Shown: positions 26,528 through 37,710 of the stretch, in pieces
Layout of the letters: each line of letters starts with the position of its first letter
Position numbering within the stretch: the first letter of the stretch is position 1
DNA from: Neolentinus lepideus HHB14362 ss-1
Taxonomy: Eukaryota > Basidiomycota > Agaricomycetes > Gloeophyllales > Gloeophyllaceae
Reading direction: 5' to 3'
DNA length: 64,000 nt
Assembly (NCBI GenBank): GCA_001632425.1
Contig: KV425599.1
Coordinates: 100,228 to 164,227 of the forward strand
The notes under the pieces: model-generated
Databases searched by the model: none
The model's input: only the letters and a program-made list of their open reading frames with translations
Told to the model about the DNA's origin: nothing
Program-made: the position numbers and the translations under genes

Positions 26528-28902
26528 ATGGGTGACAAACTGTCGACAGGGAATGTCTTCGAGGATAATATAGGAGGGACGCTGCGGAGGCAGCCATCGT
26601 TGCTGGACCTCGATTTGAACACGTCTTCGAAGTCGCGCAATACGGCGCTGCCTGAATATGGCATTCCGAGTGGGCGTAAAACAAGAGTAGTTGTTAGACA
26701 TGACTCGAGCAATGAGGTAATACCGGATAGCGAGGAAGAGAGGTGAGTGGCATGCTATTGAGAAGTTGAACTACGTGGTAAATACTGTTGCTTCCTTTTT
26801 AAAAAATGCAGAGTACGGGCTCGAGGTTCTCTCGCAAAAGAGGTGCCTAAAGTTATTGAGATATCCTCGGACTCCGAAGACGAGCAGCCAAGGTATGTGG
26901 TCGGAAGATGCCTGGGCTTGGTACATCGCCGTCAACAAGGGTGCGCAGGAGACGCCTTTTTAGGCGCCTCAACGACGACAAGAGCAAGGATGTACCTGCG
27001 GCTATGCCAGGTGGGTGGCCTGGTAGCTCTCCTTCAGTCTCTGCGCCACTGCCTAGAACTCCGTGAGTCTTCTTGTATCTACCGCTATGGTGTGACTGAA
27101 GAATCCATATTCTTGCAGAAAAATAGTGACTACATTTGGACGTGCTACGCCGGCCTTGCTCGGGGAAGATACCATTGACAGTTCGACCACCACACATGTT
27201 TCTGATAGTCAAGAGGTGTCAAGCTTGAGAAAAGAGCCCGAAGTTATCGAATTGACTGATAGCGAACCTGAACCGGTCAAGGAGAGACCGAAACCGAGAC
27301 CAAGGTTGGAGGTCAATACAACTCGGCCGCCGCCGCCTGCTGGGCCCAGGTTGTCTACCCCAAAGATGCTGCCGCTTTATGCAGATGAAGAGCCATGGGA
27401 AGCAGATGATGGTTCTATACTGACTCTGTAAGTCCTTCTTAAAATTAGGTCTGGGTGATATCCCTGAACCTGATTTGGGCCAGTAACGAACCCAAGAAAG
27501 CTCGGACACCTTTTCGCAAGAAAGCCACTCCAGGTCCCTCAAATGTCGCAGCGCCTTCCGTCAGCGCCATTGGCGTACCACGAAGTGCAGCAAGGACAAG
27601 CAGCTCTCTCGGTGGTGACTCTGAGGGACAGAAATCCCGCTCAACGGCCAGCGCCAACATACCTGAGACTCTGACGCGCACTCCTAAGACGCCCAAACAA
27701 CCACGTATGACGAAGAAGGCACAGGCTGAGGCAAACCAGGCCAAGCGCGCTGCTTATGCGGAGGAACTCTTTGCTGAACTGAATCATAGTATATTCAAAG
27801 ACGGATTGCCTACTGATACCAAGTTGGTGTGGAACACTAGATTACTGACGACTGCGGGGAAAGCCAAGTGGCACAGGTATGGCATGCATATTGTCGCCTG
27901 CTATGAGCTGTAACATGATGGGGGTGATACTCAGGTCGAGTGATGGGACGAGAACCACGTCCATAGAGCTTGCGTCGAAGATACTGGACTGTGAAGGCAA
28001 GGTTTCGATTGAAAGCCGCGAAGCGTCTAATCCAGGCTTGACTTACATTTGCGACAGAGAGAATTCGCAATACGCTATCGCATGAGATGTGTCATCTTGC
28101 CTGCTGGATCATCGACAATGACAGCGCGGAAGGACATGGTAGTGTGTGGAACAAGTGGTTAGTCTATATACTTTCTCGGCAAGGCTGCCTGACGTGTGCA
28201 GGGTGCGCAAGGTTACGCGATACAGACCAGACATAGTAGTCTCCGTAAGTCGTCTGATGCTCTTTCTCTTTGAGTCTTTCACTAACGCACTTCTCAGACA
28301 AAGCACAACTACGAGATCGCGTACAAGTACGAATGGCGTAAGTTCTTGTAGCATCTAAGCATGGAACTATACCCATATCGTGCCCACAGGCTGCGAGAAG
28401 TGTTCGAAGATGTAAGGGAATAGAGGTTATATCCTATAAGATATGATCCTTATAACACAGCTGCTAGATACGGTCGATTCAGTAAATCCATCAAACCTGA
28501 AGAGTGTGGTAAGTCAACCACTTAATGTGAAATGATCTGATGCTCCTGGTATTCATTGTTACAAGTATGTGGCGCATGCAGGGAGGGGACTCTAGTGCCC
28601 CTCTTCACCACCAGACAGAGAACCCCGAAAACACCCAAGACGAATGTTGCTAGTCCTATGGCTGCAGAGAAAGGTCGAGGTACGTGCTTTTCCCTGCACT
28701 TTCGCAATGCTATTCTGCAACTCCAGTATGATCAGATTCTCCTATTTCTGTGATTGGCATCCCCGAGAGTCCGCCAGCTACACCCTCTCGCTGCAACCGA
28801 ATCGATGATCAGGGTACTACCTTTACTCTTGAGAGCGATACAGTCGATTCGGATATAGAGGACATCACGAGATTAATAAGGGCTGTAGAGATAGGCACGT
28901 AA
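26528..28902 (+). CDS. SprT-like nuclear metalloprotease, GCNA/ACRC type, with SUMO-interacting motifs
   Basis: Likely chromatin protease for DNA-protein crosslinks. The N-terminal half is disordered and acidic and carries three hydrophobic-acidic motifs: EVIPDSEEE, KVIEISSDSEDE and EVIELTDSEPEP. The latter two are textbook SUMO-interacting motifs. The SprT domain begins near AYAEELFAELNHSIFKDGLP, continues LVWNTRLLTTAGKAKWHR, and has the zinc-protease helix RIRNTLSHEMCHLACWI (HExxH) followed by GHGSVWNKW. A zinc ribbon follows (CEKCSKIYGR and CVCGAC), split by introns. The tail is acidic (ESDTVDSDIEDITRLIRAVE), TAA 28900-28902. One intron (27997-28057) begins GC. The domain set matches animal GCNA more than yeast Wss1, as I infer. 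Confidence 0.85.
27997..28057 (+). other. GC-AG intron inside the SprT domain
   Basis: The exon ends ..CTGTGAAG and the intron begins GCAAGG, the classic non-GT donor form. It ends CGACAG at 28057. This is the only join that links LDCE to the RIRNTLSHE catalytic exon in frame; reading through stops after about 28 codons. Confidence 0.7.
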
Positions 28903-29240
28903 TGATTGATTGAAGTTGCGCTGGATTCAAGCTTTGTTCTCCCTCAATGCAAGGTTCCGCATGTACGCTGGTTGGCTGGTTCTGTAATATCTGATAATTG
29001 GCCATGTTCTAAGCGAGCCAATGTGATTTGAGTGACTTTTGCTGCGCATCAGAGTTTCCAAGGACTCGCTCGAGTTACCGGAACGCAACAGCCAATTACG
29101 ATGCACCGTGTATACGCGTGACGTGGTGTTGAGGAGTTTAGCGCCGGATCAATCCTGCGTGTCGTCGCGCCCTTCTCTTCCCTTCAGAACACTCTTACCA
29201 CGACGGTTGCCGCTTTAATTGGCATAAACAGCTCGGCTGC
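28903..29240. other. Short intergenic region before the acetyl-CoA transporter
   Basis: 338 bp between two genes on the same strand. No TATA box, RNA gene or repeat was recognised. Confidence 0.4.
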
Positions 29241-31796
29241 ATGTCGACCAACACTCGTTCTTCTCCAAGCCCACAGCCAAGACATCGTCATAAATCTAAT
29301 CCGAACAGACGACTTGCCTCGTCTGAGAGCCAGGGAATGGTAGAAGGATACAATGCAATGGCGTCGTCTATGGACACCGTACAGATCTTACCACGAACTC
29401 CCATTACTGCCAGAACAGCACGTACAGTGCGCGACCCAGAGGACTGGCCGACCGACAATGAAACGGGCAACGATGAGGTTGAAATGAGTCTACTGGGAGA
29501 TGAGGAGAGACGACGTGCGGCTATTGGTACGAACGGCTTAGGGGCAGATGGACTCGGTGTTGGGGAGAAAAGCAGGGAAGGAATACCTCTGTCTAGCAAG
29601 GACAAAAGCGGAATGGCGCTGCTAATTCTACTCTGTGAGTCTGCCGCTAGTCTATGTAGGTATCGGGTATTGAATGCCATATGATGTACTTTACAAGATC
29701 TCATCCAGGGTGTACCAGTGAGTCATTGATTACCCTACCGTGCTAATAATATTTAACGAGTCGCGCGCAGTTGGGACTAGCCTTAGGTTCGGAGATGTGT
29801 CCTAGAAACCTACATTTGGTCTAACTCTCATCATCCGCAGGATCAATGCCTTTCTTGCTCCGAGAGCACCTATCATATTCCCAACTGGGCGTATTCTCTT
29901 TAGCGAGTTATCCATACTCTCTGAAATTGCTATGGTCTCCGATTGTCGACTCAATATTTCTGCCTTCTGTGGGGCGAAGAAAATCATGGATCATACCAAT
30001 GCAAATTGTCATTGGTTCCATTATGCTATACATATCATTCTTCTCGCACGAGCTTCTCGAAAATGTTTGCATTTCCACTTCACCGCCGCCCGTTTACCTG
30101 TTAAATTATCTATTCGCTAGCCAGGAGAGAACGTACACAAGCTCACTGCTTTGTTTCTTTCCCTGGTAATGATGTCCGCGACCCAAGGTATGTTGCACTT
30201 TCCATTCCGACAAGGCTCAATCATCTCAATCTAGTCTGCAGACATCGCCGTGGATGGTTGGTCTCGCAGTGTTCGAAGGCGGTCGCCTACTCCTGACTTA
30301 CATTCCTCTAGGTTGGGCACTCACCCTTTTGTCACAAGATAATCTATCATACGCTTCTACTTGCCAGACAATTGGTCTGAACACGGGATATTTTGCCTCC
30401 TTTACTGTATTCCTGGCTTTTAACAGCGAAGCATTTGCGTAGGAGCCCTGTCATGTATACTTCATATCTTGTGTCTAATAATGCGCGCAGCGAGAGATGG
30501 GGTATCCCTCGGCTTATGCTCAGTACGTACCTCCGATTTTGGAGCATAATTTGCTATCTCGCTACGATCTGGTTGCTCTTCTTCAAGAAAGAAGTGAGTC
30601 CTTGATTTAAGACCGTTTCAATTAATTGACTGATAGAGGATCCTTCAGGACAAGGAGGATCTGCGTGAAGCGGACATGAACATTAAATCAGTCTACAAGA
30701 ATATTTGGGATATCTGCAAACTCAAGCGTCCGTATTTTAATCTTTACTTATCGACGTCTTACTTGACCCGTCGCTGTTTAGATGTCCAATCTATGCTCCT
30801 CATGCATCTGTTCGCCAAGATCGGATTCCAGGCGAATGAGGCAGTTACCCAATTGAAAATGGTCGAGAAGGGACTGGGCCGAGAGGACCTTGCCATTGCT
30901 GTGCTTATCGACTTCCCCTTCCAAATTATTGGAGGATGGTTAGCTGCTCGGTGGGCAACTCCTGACAAACCATTGCGACCTTGGCTTTACGCTTTTTGGC
31001 CCCGCCTGGGATTTGCACTATTATCGACTTTAATCGTATACTGGTTCCCCAATCCCCCGATATCTCCTACCTTCTTTGTCTTCCTGGTGCTCCACACCGT
31101 CTTCCAATCCTTCTCTTCGTAGGTCACCTCCTTATTCTCTACGCTAACAGTCATGAATACTCCTCGACCGATAGAACAATCCAGTTTGTCGGGATATCTG
31201 CCTTCCATACTCGCATCTCTGATCCACTCATCGGCGGAACATACATGACCGTATGTGACAGGAGCTCCACTTGCTTTCATCCCTTCTGAAGATTATGACA
31301 GCTTTTGAATACGTTCACTAATCTGGGCGGCACCTGGCCCCGTTACTTCGTTCTGAAAGGTATGTATTATGCCATACGGGGACTTGTCTGGGTGCTGATA
31401 CGGGTACGCATGTGTAGGCGTGGATATGTTCAGTGTGGCGACATGTAGGGTCACGGAAGCAGGTGAAGAGCTGACCCTGAAAGGCACGTTACACTTTTCT
31501 CCTTCCATTGTGTGAGATCAAACCTCGTGAGTAGCCGCGGAATGTGTAAGCGAACAAGGGAAAGCGCATTGTGCGGACGTGGGTGGAGAGTGCATCACCG
31601 AGCGTGACGGCTACTATTGGGTCTCCGTAATATGCATTACTTTCGGCGTCCTCTTCTTTGTCTTCTACATTGCGCCAACTGCCAGGAGACTGCAAGGTGA
31701 GAAAGCTCTTTACCTAATCCGACGATTCCCCTTGTACTTAATAGATAACCTCTGGCAGCTCTTCCAGTTACTAGATGGAGGGTGGCACTCAAATGA
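29241..31796 (+). CDS. ER acetyl-CoA transporter (AT-1 / SLC33A1 family, MFS)
   Basis: Multi-pass transporter that brings acetyl-CoA into the ER lumen for protein acetylation. The N-terminus is a long hydrophilic cytosolic segment (MSTNTRSSPSPQPRHRHKS, then PEDWPTDNETGNDEVEMS). Membrane segments follow on short exons: YLIQGVPLGLALGSMPFLL, SQLGVFSLASYPYSLKLLWS, PIVDSIFLPSVGRRKSWI, SATQDIAVDGWALTLLS and TIGLNTGYFASFTVFLAFN. The SLC33 signatures PIVDS..GRRKSW and ATQDIAVDGWAL are well kept. A cytosolic loop carries KKEDKEDLREADMNIKSVYK. The end is spliced at RLQ|ALPVTRWRVALK with TGA 31794-31796. About twelve introns, some very close together. Confidence 0.9.
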
Positions 31797-32076
31797 ATTG
31801 TCTTTGGTAGATAATACGGGCATAGCATAAAAGATTTACAATCGGCCGGCCAACAGTATTCATGTTCGATCTTTGAGAAAGAGACTTGAGTGATTTGCGT
31901 TACTCTCGCCGCTAAGTTTAGCAGCGCCGGCCCTCAAGTGAACTCGTGCCTTTCGCTTTGTGGCTGCTTTGAGAATTCTTTCCACCTCTTGCTCCTTGCT
32001 TCGCTACTCTTGCTCCCGCTTACAACTCGCCTACACGCCATCCGCCTCGCTTACAGCACTTCGACTTCTCTCAGAA

Positions 32077-35000
32077 ATGACTGCCGCTACTCTCCAATTT
32101 GGTCCAGAATGGATGCGCACCAAGCCCCAGACACCTCGGTCGCAAGCGGCACCATCACCGCCGCCCCAGTCTAATGCACTTCCTACGACTTCTTCCTACT
32201 CGTCCCTCGTAGCTCCTGCGCCGCAACTTAAAGAGGAAAAGCGAGACTCCTCTAAGCCGTTCAAATACTCAAAAGAAGACATGCTGAGAATCTACAAGGA
32301 GGGCGGGGGAAGGGGAGGGTTAGGGCTGGAGGTCGAGCGATGGGAGGGCATTGTCCGCGAAGTAAGCTCTGAGCCTGCGGCGCTGAGGGAATGGACGGAG
32401 GCGGAGAAGAAGGTTGTAGTCTGTCGTCTTATTTACGTAGCAAAAATCGCGGTTTACACGTGCCGCACAGCTCTTTACAGGCTCTTTGAACTCCGAAATG
32501 CGCAGACGACAGTCCACAGATTACCTAGGAACATCATCCACGACCTCACTCACAGGCGAGAGACCCCGCCTGACAAACAACGGCTCGGGAGGCGTCAGTC
32601 CTATGAGAGAACGCTTCGGTTCGCTCATGGGAAGAAGAAGGGGGGATAGCACCGGTGACTCTCATTCATGTGATCTGTCTCTACGAGGCTGATTAGTGTC
32701 ATGCAAAGACCAACAGCCATCAGTTCTTCCCAGAAAGCTCTCGATGTCTGGCATACACGGGTCTTTGAATAGTCCTCGCGATGGTGCTATGCCATCTCCT
32801 CGAACACGTGCTGGCTTCTCTCCCGGTTTTGACGGTGTGCTCAATGGTGGTGAAGGATGGAATCTCAGAAGACGACCATCTGAAGGACCTCTGCGAACGG
32901 CGAATAGCTCTATTGACCACGGTAGTGCGGATTTACACTCGGATAACCAACAGCACAAGATCAAGGAAGAAGAGGAATCGGCTGAAGCAAACGGTGGCTC
33001 CAGCTCCGGTACCCAAGATTCTACGGTGAATGGTGGTGACTCCTCTCCCGCTGAGAACGCGCCTCGGGCCACTTTGGATACCACAGATCCTCTCGAGAAC
33101 GGAATTACCGATCTATCACTCGGCAATTCGACTGATCACTACACAGTGGGTGGTCTCACTGCAGTCACTCAGTTAGACCCTGTAGCAGTTCCACCACCTG
33201 GATTAACTGACTTGGCCAGCATTGAATGGTCTTACCTGGACCCACAAGGCCAGATCCAAGGTAGGTCCTTATGGAGATTCTGTAATTTGAAGCTTCTCGA
33301 TGCTTAATCTTTGAATTTTACAGGTCCGTTCCGCGCTGATGTGATGCAAAAATGGCACAGTGACGGATATTTCACGCCGAAACTCCTCATGAAACGAACT
33401 CATATTGATCTCGATTGGACAAGTGTCGGAGAATTGACTCGCCGTGCAGGCGGAGGGCCCATATTCTTGACACCTTTGGCACAGTCCACGGCACCTCCAG
33501 GTTTACCTCGACGATCTGAGCCTTCTCTCGATCAGCTCATGTCTCCTCGAGATCCCACAGTGGTGAATCAACCTTATCAGCCTGTACCAATGCGTTCTCT
33601 GCGGACCTCAACGCTTGATTCGTATCTTAATGGTGCTTCTTCTACTTCTGCTTCCCCTTCATCATCGTTCGGAGCAGGGAGATTCAGCAATGGCTCACCG
33701 GATCCAGCTGCGTTCACAAACAATCTCTACTCGGCGGGAGATCCATCCGTTGGTATCCGTGGCGCTATATTCGGAACGCCTCGCGATTCCTTGGCTGAAG
33801 GACAGTTCAGAGCAGGTTTCAATGAAATCGCCTTTGACTCCCCCTTCACTCACCGCTCTTCACCGTTCGATCGCAATGCTCCTAACCGAACCTCGTCTAT
33901 GGATAGTTTCAATTATGATGCCGTCAGCGGTTGGGCTAACGGGTTCAATGGTCAGAATGCGGACAACACTTTCGCTTCTTCAGCTATGGCGAACAACATG
34001 AACGGCCTGGGAGGTGTGCGGGGACTGGGAGAGCCTACAGTAGGATCATCCAATTCGCCGGGTTCGGTGAATATACCGTATGGTGCTCAAAGGCAGCTGT
34101 CAGGTCTGGCCAGAGACGTTTTCGCCAGACAGACTCTGCCAGATAGTCCAATCGCTGACAATGGCCTAAACGATCATGGTCCTACTTCCTTTAGCCCTCT
34201 CCCTCAAGCGCAGGGCTTCCCTCAGTCCTCTTCATCTCAACTCGGTGCACAGCCGACCCTCTCACTACCTCCACTAGCTACGGCATTGGCACAATCAACG
34301 ATTGGTTCACATTCTCCTGTTGCTCAGCACTCGCAAAACTTCCAACACCCGGTACTATCTACACCCAGCCAAGCAACACCTTCATCATCTTGGAACGTAC
34401 CAGAGCCATCCCCGTCGAGACGACCTAACCAATTTGATGCCGCGGTACCGAAGACAGGTAACACCGTTGCAAATCCAGCGCCGAGCGGTGCTCTCAGCAG
34501 CAGCGGGTCAGTGACCCCATCTCATCAGGCTCAACGCACGTCGACAAATGCAGCCCCTCCGCCACAATCTCAGACTTTGAACGACAAATCTCCCTGGTAT
34601 ACGGCATCCAGAGGGATGGTTGAGGAAGGCTGGGGGGACGCTGCTGATTCCAATCGTTTGACTGTGAGCAATCTCATGCAACATAATGAGCAGCAGCGTC
34701 AGCAAGAAAGGATCCCTCTCCGAGACAGTCCTGAGCCCAGAGAACCAGCAACATTGGGTGCAGAGTCGTCAGCCGTGCAGCCAGTTGTGCCGGTAACGTC
34801 GGACAAGGTCGTATCGAAGAAGAAGTCTTCTCAGAAGACGATTCAGGATACCCTCGCTGAGACTGCAGCGCCTTCCGCGGTGCCGGCATCTTCTACTTCA
34901 GTGAGCGTGGCGTCTCCAATCGCACCTGCGAGCATACCTGCACCGAAAGCCCCTTGGACCATCGACGAGGAGAAGACTAAACCTTCTGGTGTTGCCATGG

Positions 35001-36112
35001 GTTTCCGTGAGATTCAGGAGGCCGAAGCCAAGAAGCTAGAGGCTCGCAGAGCGGCAGAGAAGGAGCGGGAGAAGGAGCGCTTAGTAAAGACTGCAGCTCC
35101 GGCATCCACTGAGGAGACGCAACCTTTTGTCGCTTCGTGGGGATTGCCCACATCGCAAGCTGGTGCTACCCGTACCACCAGCCAGACTCCGAAGGACGTG
35201 GCCGCAACGACTAGTCCTGGCACACCTGCTACTGCTCCTTGGACCAATGCCGGGAACCCGGCCGCTAACAAGAAAACCATGAAGGAGATCCAAGAGGAAG
35301 AAGAAAGACGCAAGAAAGAAGCGGCAAAACAGAAGGAAACGGTGGCTGCCGCAGTCCGGAGGGGATATGCTGAGACCACTACCAGGGTAAGTCTTTTCTA
35401 AACATTAGTCCCAGCGTCTTGATCACCGAGTTCTACGCTTCAAGAGTACGCCACAAACTCCAGCTGCAATTGGTGGAGCATGGTCGACAGTCGGCCCCGG
35501 TGGTAAGGTAGCCATGTCGACCGCTAGTGCGGTGCCCACCGGCCGCCCAGCTCTATCGACGTCCGCATCTGCCGCTAGTATCGCAGGCTCGGTGCCACGA
35601 ACCTCAGCAGTTGTCAACGGTGTCGCCCGAACAATGAGCAGTGGACCCGTCCCTGCTGCACCTAAAGCAGCTTCAGTGTTGAAGGTCGATGAGACGCCGG
35701 CTCCCCCTTCCGCGGAGCTTCTCAAGTGGTTGAGCGATAGTCTCAAGGGACTTAACACTTCAGTCAATCGTAAGTTTTTACACCCGCGCACACCTGCGCC
35801 GTTCGCTCACACCTTCTCTTAGTCGAGGAGATCATCTCGATGCTTCTATCCTTCCCTCTTGACCCCGATCCGTCCACACTCGAACTCATATCCGACTTAA
35901 TCTACGCTAATAGCACGACAATGGATGGCAGACGGTTTGCAGCCGATTTCGTCCATAAGCGCAAGCTTGATGCATCCTCTCGCACCAAGGCGAACGGGGC
36001 GAAGATACCTAGTATTGCGGATGTAGTGAAGGCTCAGCCAAAGCCTGCGCAGAACGACGGGTGGGGAGGATTCAAGGTTGTGAACAAGAAGAAGAAGGGC
36101 GGCAAAGCATAG
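32077..36112 (+). CDS. GYF-domain protein (Smy2/GIGYF family)
   Basis: Adaptor that binds proline-rich partners; relatives act in translational repression, mRNA decay and ER-Golgi transport. It starts MTAATLQFGPEWMRTKP. A YKYSKEDMLRIYKEGG-like block (here KPFKYSKEDMLRIYKEGGG) is the conserved 4E-binding-type N-terminal motif region of GIGYF proteins. The GYF domain lies across the intron at about 33260-33324: EWSYLDPQGQIQ|GPFRADVMQKWH, then DGYFTPKLLMKRTH and DWTSVGELTRRAGGGPIF. A very long low-complexity Ser/Pro/Gln segment follows, then Lys/Glu coiled-coil stretches (FREIQEAEAKKLEARRAAEK). The C-terminal block LLKWLSDSLKGLNTSVN and the ending GWGGFKVVNKKKKGGKA are typical of the family. Stop 36110-36112. 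The gene has six or so introns. Confidence 0.9.
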
Positions 36113-36288
36113 GTTGTTGCAGTGTCATTTTATTCACCGTATCCAAGATCTTCATATTACCATGTATTCACTTATAATTGTCATAGCACCTTTGCGTCCT
36201 TGGTTATGTCACGACCGTATGAGCAGTCACAATCGCATTCTGTCAAGCCTTTGCTAATATATTGATGTAATGATACTCACCATGTTAA

Positions 36289-36372
36289 GCCCGCCTAGCT
36301 CAATCGGATAGAGCGTCAGACTCTTATGACTAGGCGATCTGAAGGCTGCGAGTTCGACCCTCGCGGTGGGCT
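36289..36372 (+). tRNA. tRNA-Lys (anticodon CUU) with a 10-nt intron
   Basis: Cloverleaf drawn by hand: acceptor GCCCGCC (36289-36295) pairs with GGTGGGC (36365-36371, one G-T); D-arm GCTC/GAGC; anticodon stem TCAGA (36316-36320) with TCTGA (36338-36342); T-arm GCGAG-TTCGACC-CTCGC. The anticodon CTT is at 36323-36325. The loop holds ten extra bases (36327-36336) right after position 37, the canonical place for a nuclear tRNA intron. The discriminator base is T at 36372. A/B boxes for RNA polymerase III lie within the D and T arms. Confidence 0.9.
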
Positions 36373-36733
36373 AGTAATCATTTTGCCAAGTTACTCTATT
36401 TCATGCGGATACCGTCCACCTTCAGGTGGACCTATTCAGAGCATCTGTCCAACTAGAGTTGTAGAACTTTCGGTTTTCATTTGACTACACCATTAATGAC
36501 ATTACCCGACCGCATAGCCGGGAAGAGCCGGGACAATGAGCCCTAAGTGCCATCTGTATAGTTTACATAAGCGATCTCCCACAATCGTACACTTATCCAC
36601 AGCCTCCGTTCTTCGAGTCCAGGCAACTAATCAAATCTACGGGTGAGGTACGTTACTGCCCTGCACCGTTGCTCGTCCTGTGCTCATCTTTCTCTCTGCT
36701 ACTAGCAAGACATTCCCCAGAACATCCACCAAA
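36373..36733. other. Region between tRNA-Lys and the S29 gene
   Basis: 360 bp that includes the pol III terminator zone of the tRNA (TTTT at 36381-36384) and the promoter of the ribosomal protein gene. No other feature recognised. Confidence 0.4.
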
Positions 36734-37018
36734 ATGACCCACGATGCTGTCTGGTTTTCTCGCCCCAGAAAGTACGGCAAGGGCAGCCGTCAATGGTGCA
36801 TCACGCCGTCTACTTCTATACTTGGGGCTGCTTAGCTGACCGTGGTCTTTATCATAGCCGCCTGTGTGCTCACCAGGCTGGTCTCATCCGCAAATACGGT
36901 CTTGATCTCTGTCGTCAGTGCTTCCGTGAGAAGTCTAGCCAGATCGGTTTCGTGAAGGTATGTTTCGCCTCCGCTACGTCCTCGAACTCTTTAGTAACTC
37001 TGTGCATAGAACCGGTGA
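36734..37018 (+). CDS. RPS29: 40S ribosomal protein S29 (uS14)
   Basis: Small zinc-binding protein of the 40S head. Exon 1 gives [20 protein letters not shown] and ends inside a Cys codon (TG|C). Exon 2 gives [19 protein letters not shown], then [16 protein letters not shown] third mini-exon (37010-37018) gives NR and the stop, matching the usual GF(V/I)K-x-R ending. The two CX2C pairs (CRLC and CRQC) bind zinc. The mature length of about 56 residues is normal. The long open frame at 36793-37149 on the same strand is only read-through of the introns. Confidence 0.93.
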
Positions 37019-37710
37019 AGCATCCTTGCATCTTCCGTCTCCTTGTGCTGTCCCCTGCTTTCTGCCTATCATGCATCCGCACCCGGTCCTGTATGCCTCT
37101 TTCCATATGGCCAACGAGTTATGACTTTGCATCGCATAACTATGTGTGAAAAAGCAACTCCTTGAGGCTTGAGCAGTCTCATCGCCGGTGCTACGACTAT
37201 TTGTGATTTTACTTGATTTAGATTAGCTTCCGCAACGCTTTCGGGTTTTGGTACGCTCGCGTTCGAGTTCTTCGCTACAAGCAACGACCTTAAATTGCAG
37301 AATAACTACAGGATGACAAACAAATAGCGCTGGAGATATACTATTAGACAAACGACTGAGCCAGGAGACGGTGGACAAAATACTCTGTACAAGTGAAAAT
37401 ACTGTGTACAAGGCAGCAAATAATAAAATGTGTGAGTTCGATAGTTGGAAAGCAAAACGCGACCAAGCCAATAATGCGAATTCGGAATACAATGCGTGTT
37501 GGTATGTTATATAGGCTGCCGGAGGGCGTCCGAGCTATGAGATGGCATAGTAAACAGACGTGAGTCGATTGATGATATAATGTAGATGTCGAGGAATGGA
37601 AAGGAGCACGAGGCCTGACTCTTGAGTTTTACATAGGGTATTTTGACTTGGGAGTAAACGAGCGGATGCCCTAACAATCGTGACCCGGACGATTTTCTGG
37701 ACGAGTTAGA
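37019..37710. other. Convergent intergenic region between S29 and PUF4
   Basis: About 690 bp where two genes meet tail to tail, so mainly 3' UTRs and terminators. Short frames have no protein signature. No repeat or RNA gene recognised. Confidence 0.4.

Noticed and set aside
36793..37149. 118-codon frame on the plus strand at the S29 gene
   Set aside because: It reads through both introns of RPS29; the spliced frame matches S29 end to end.
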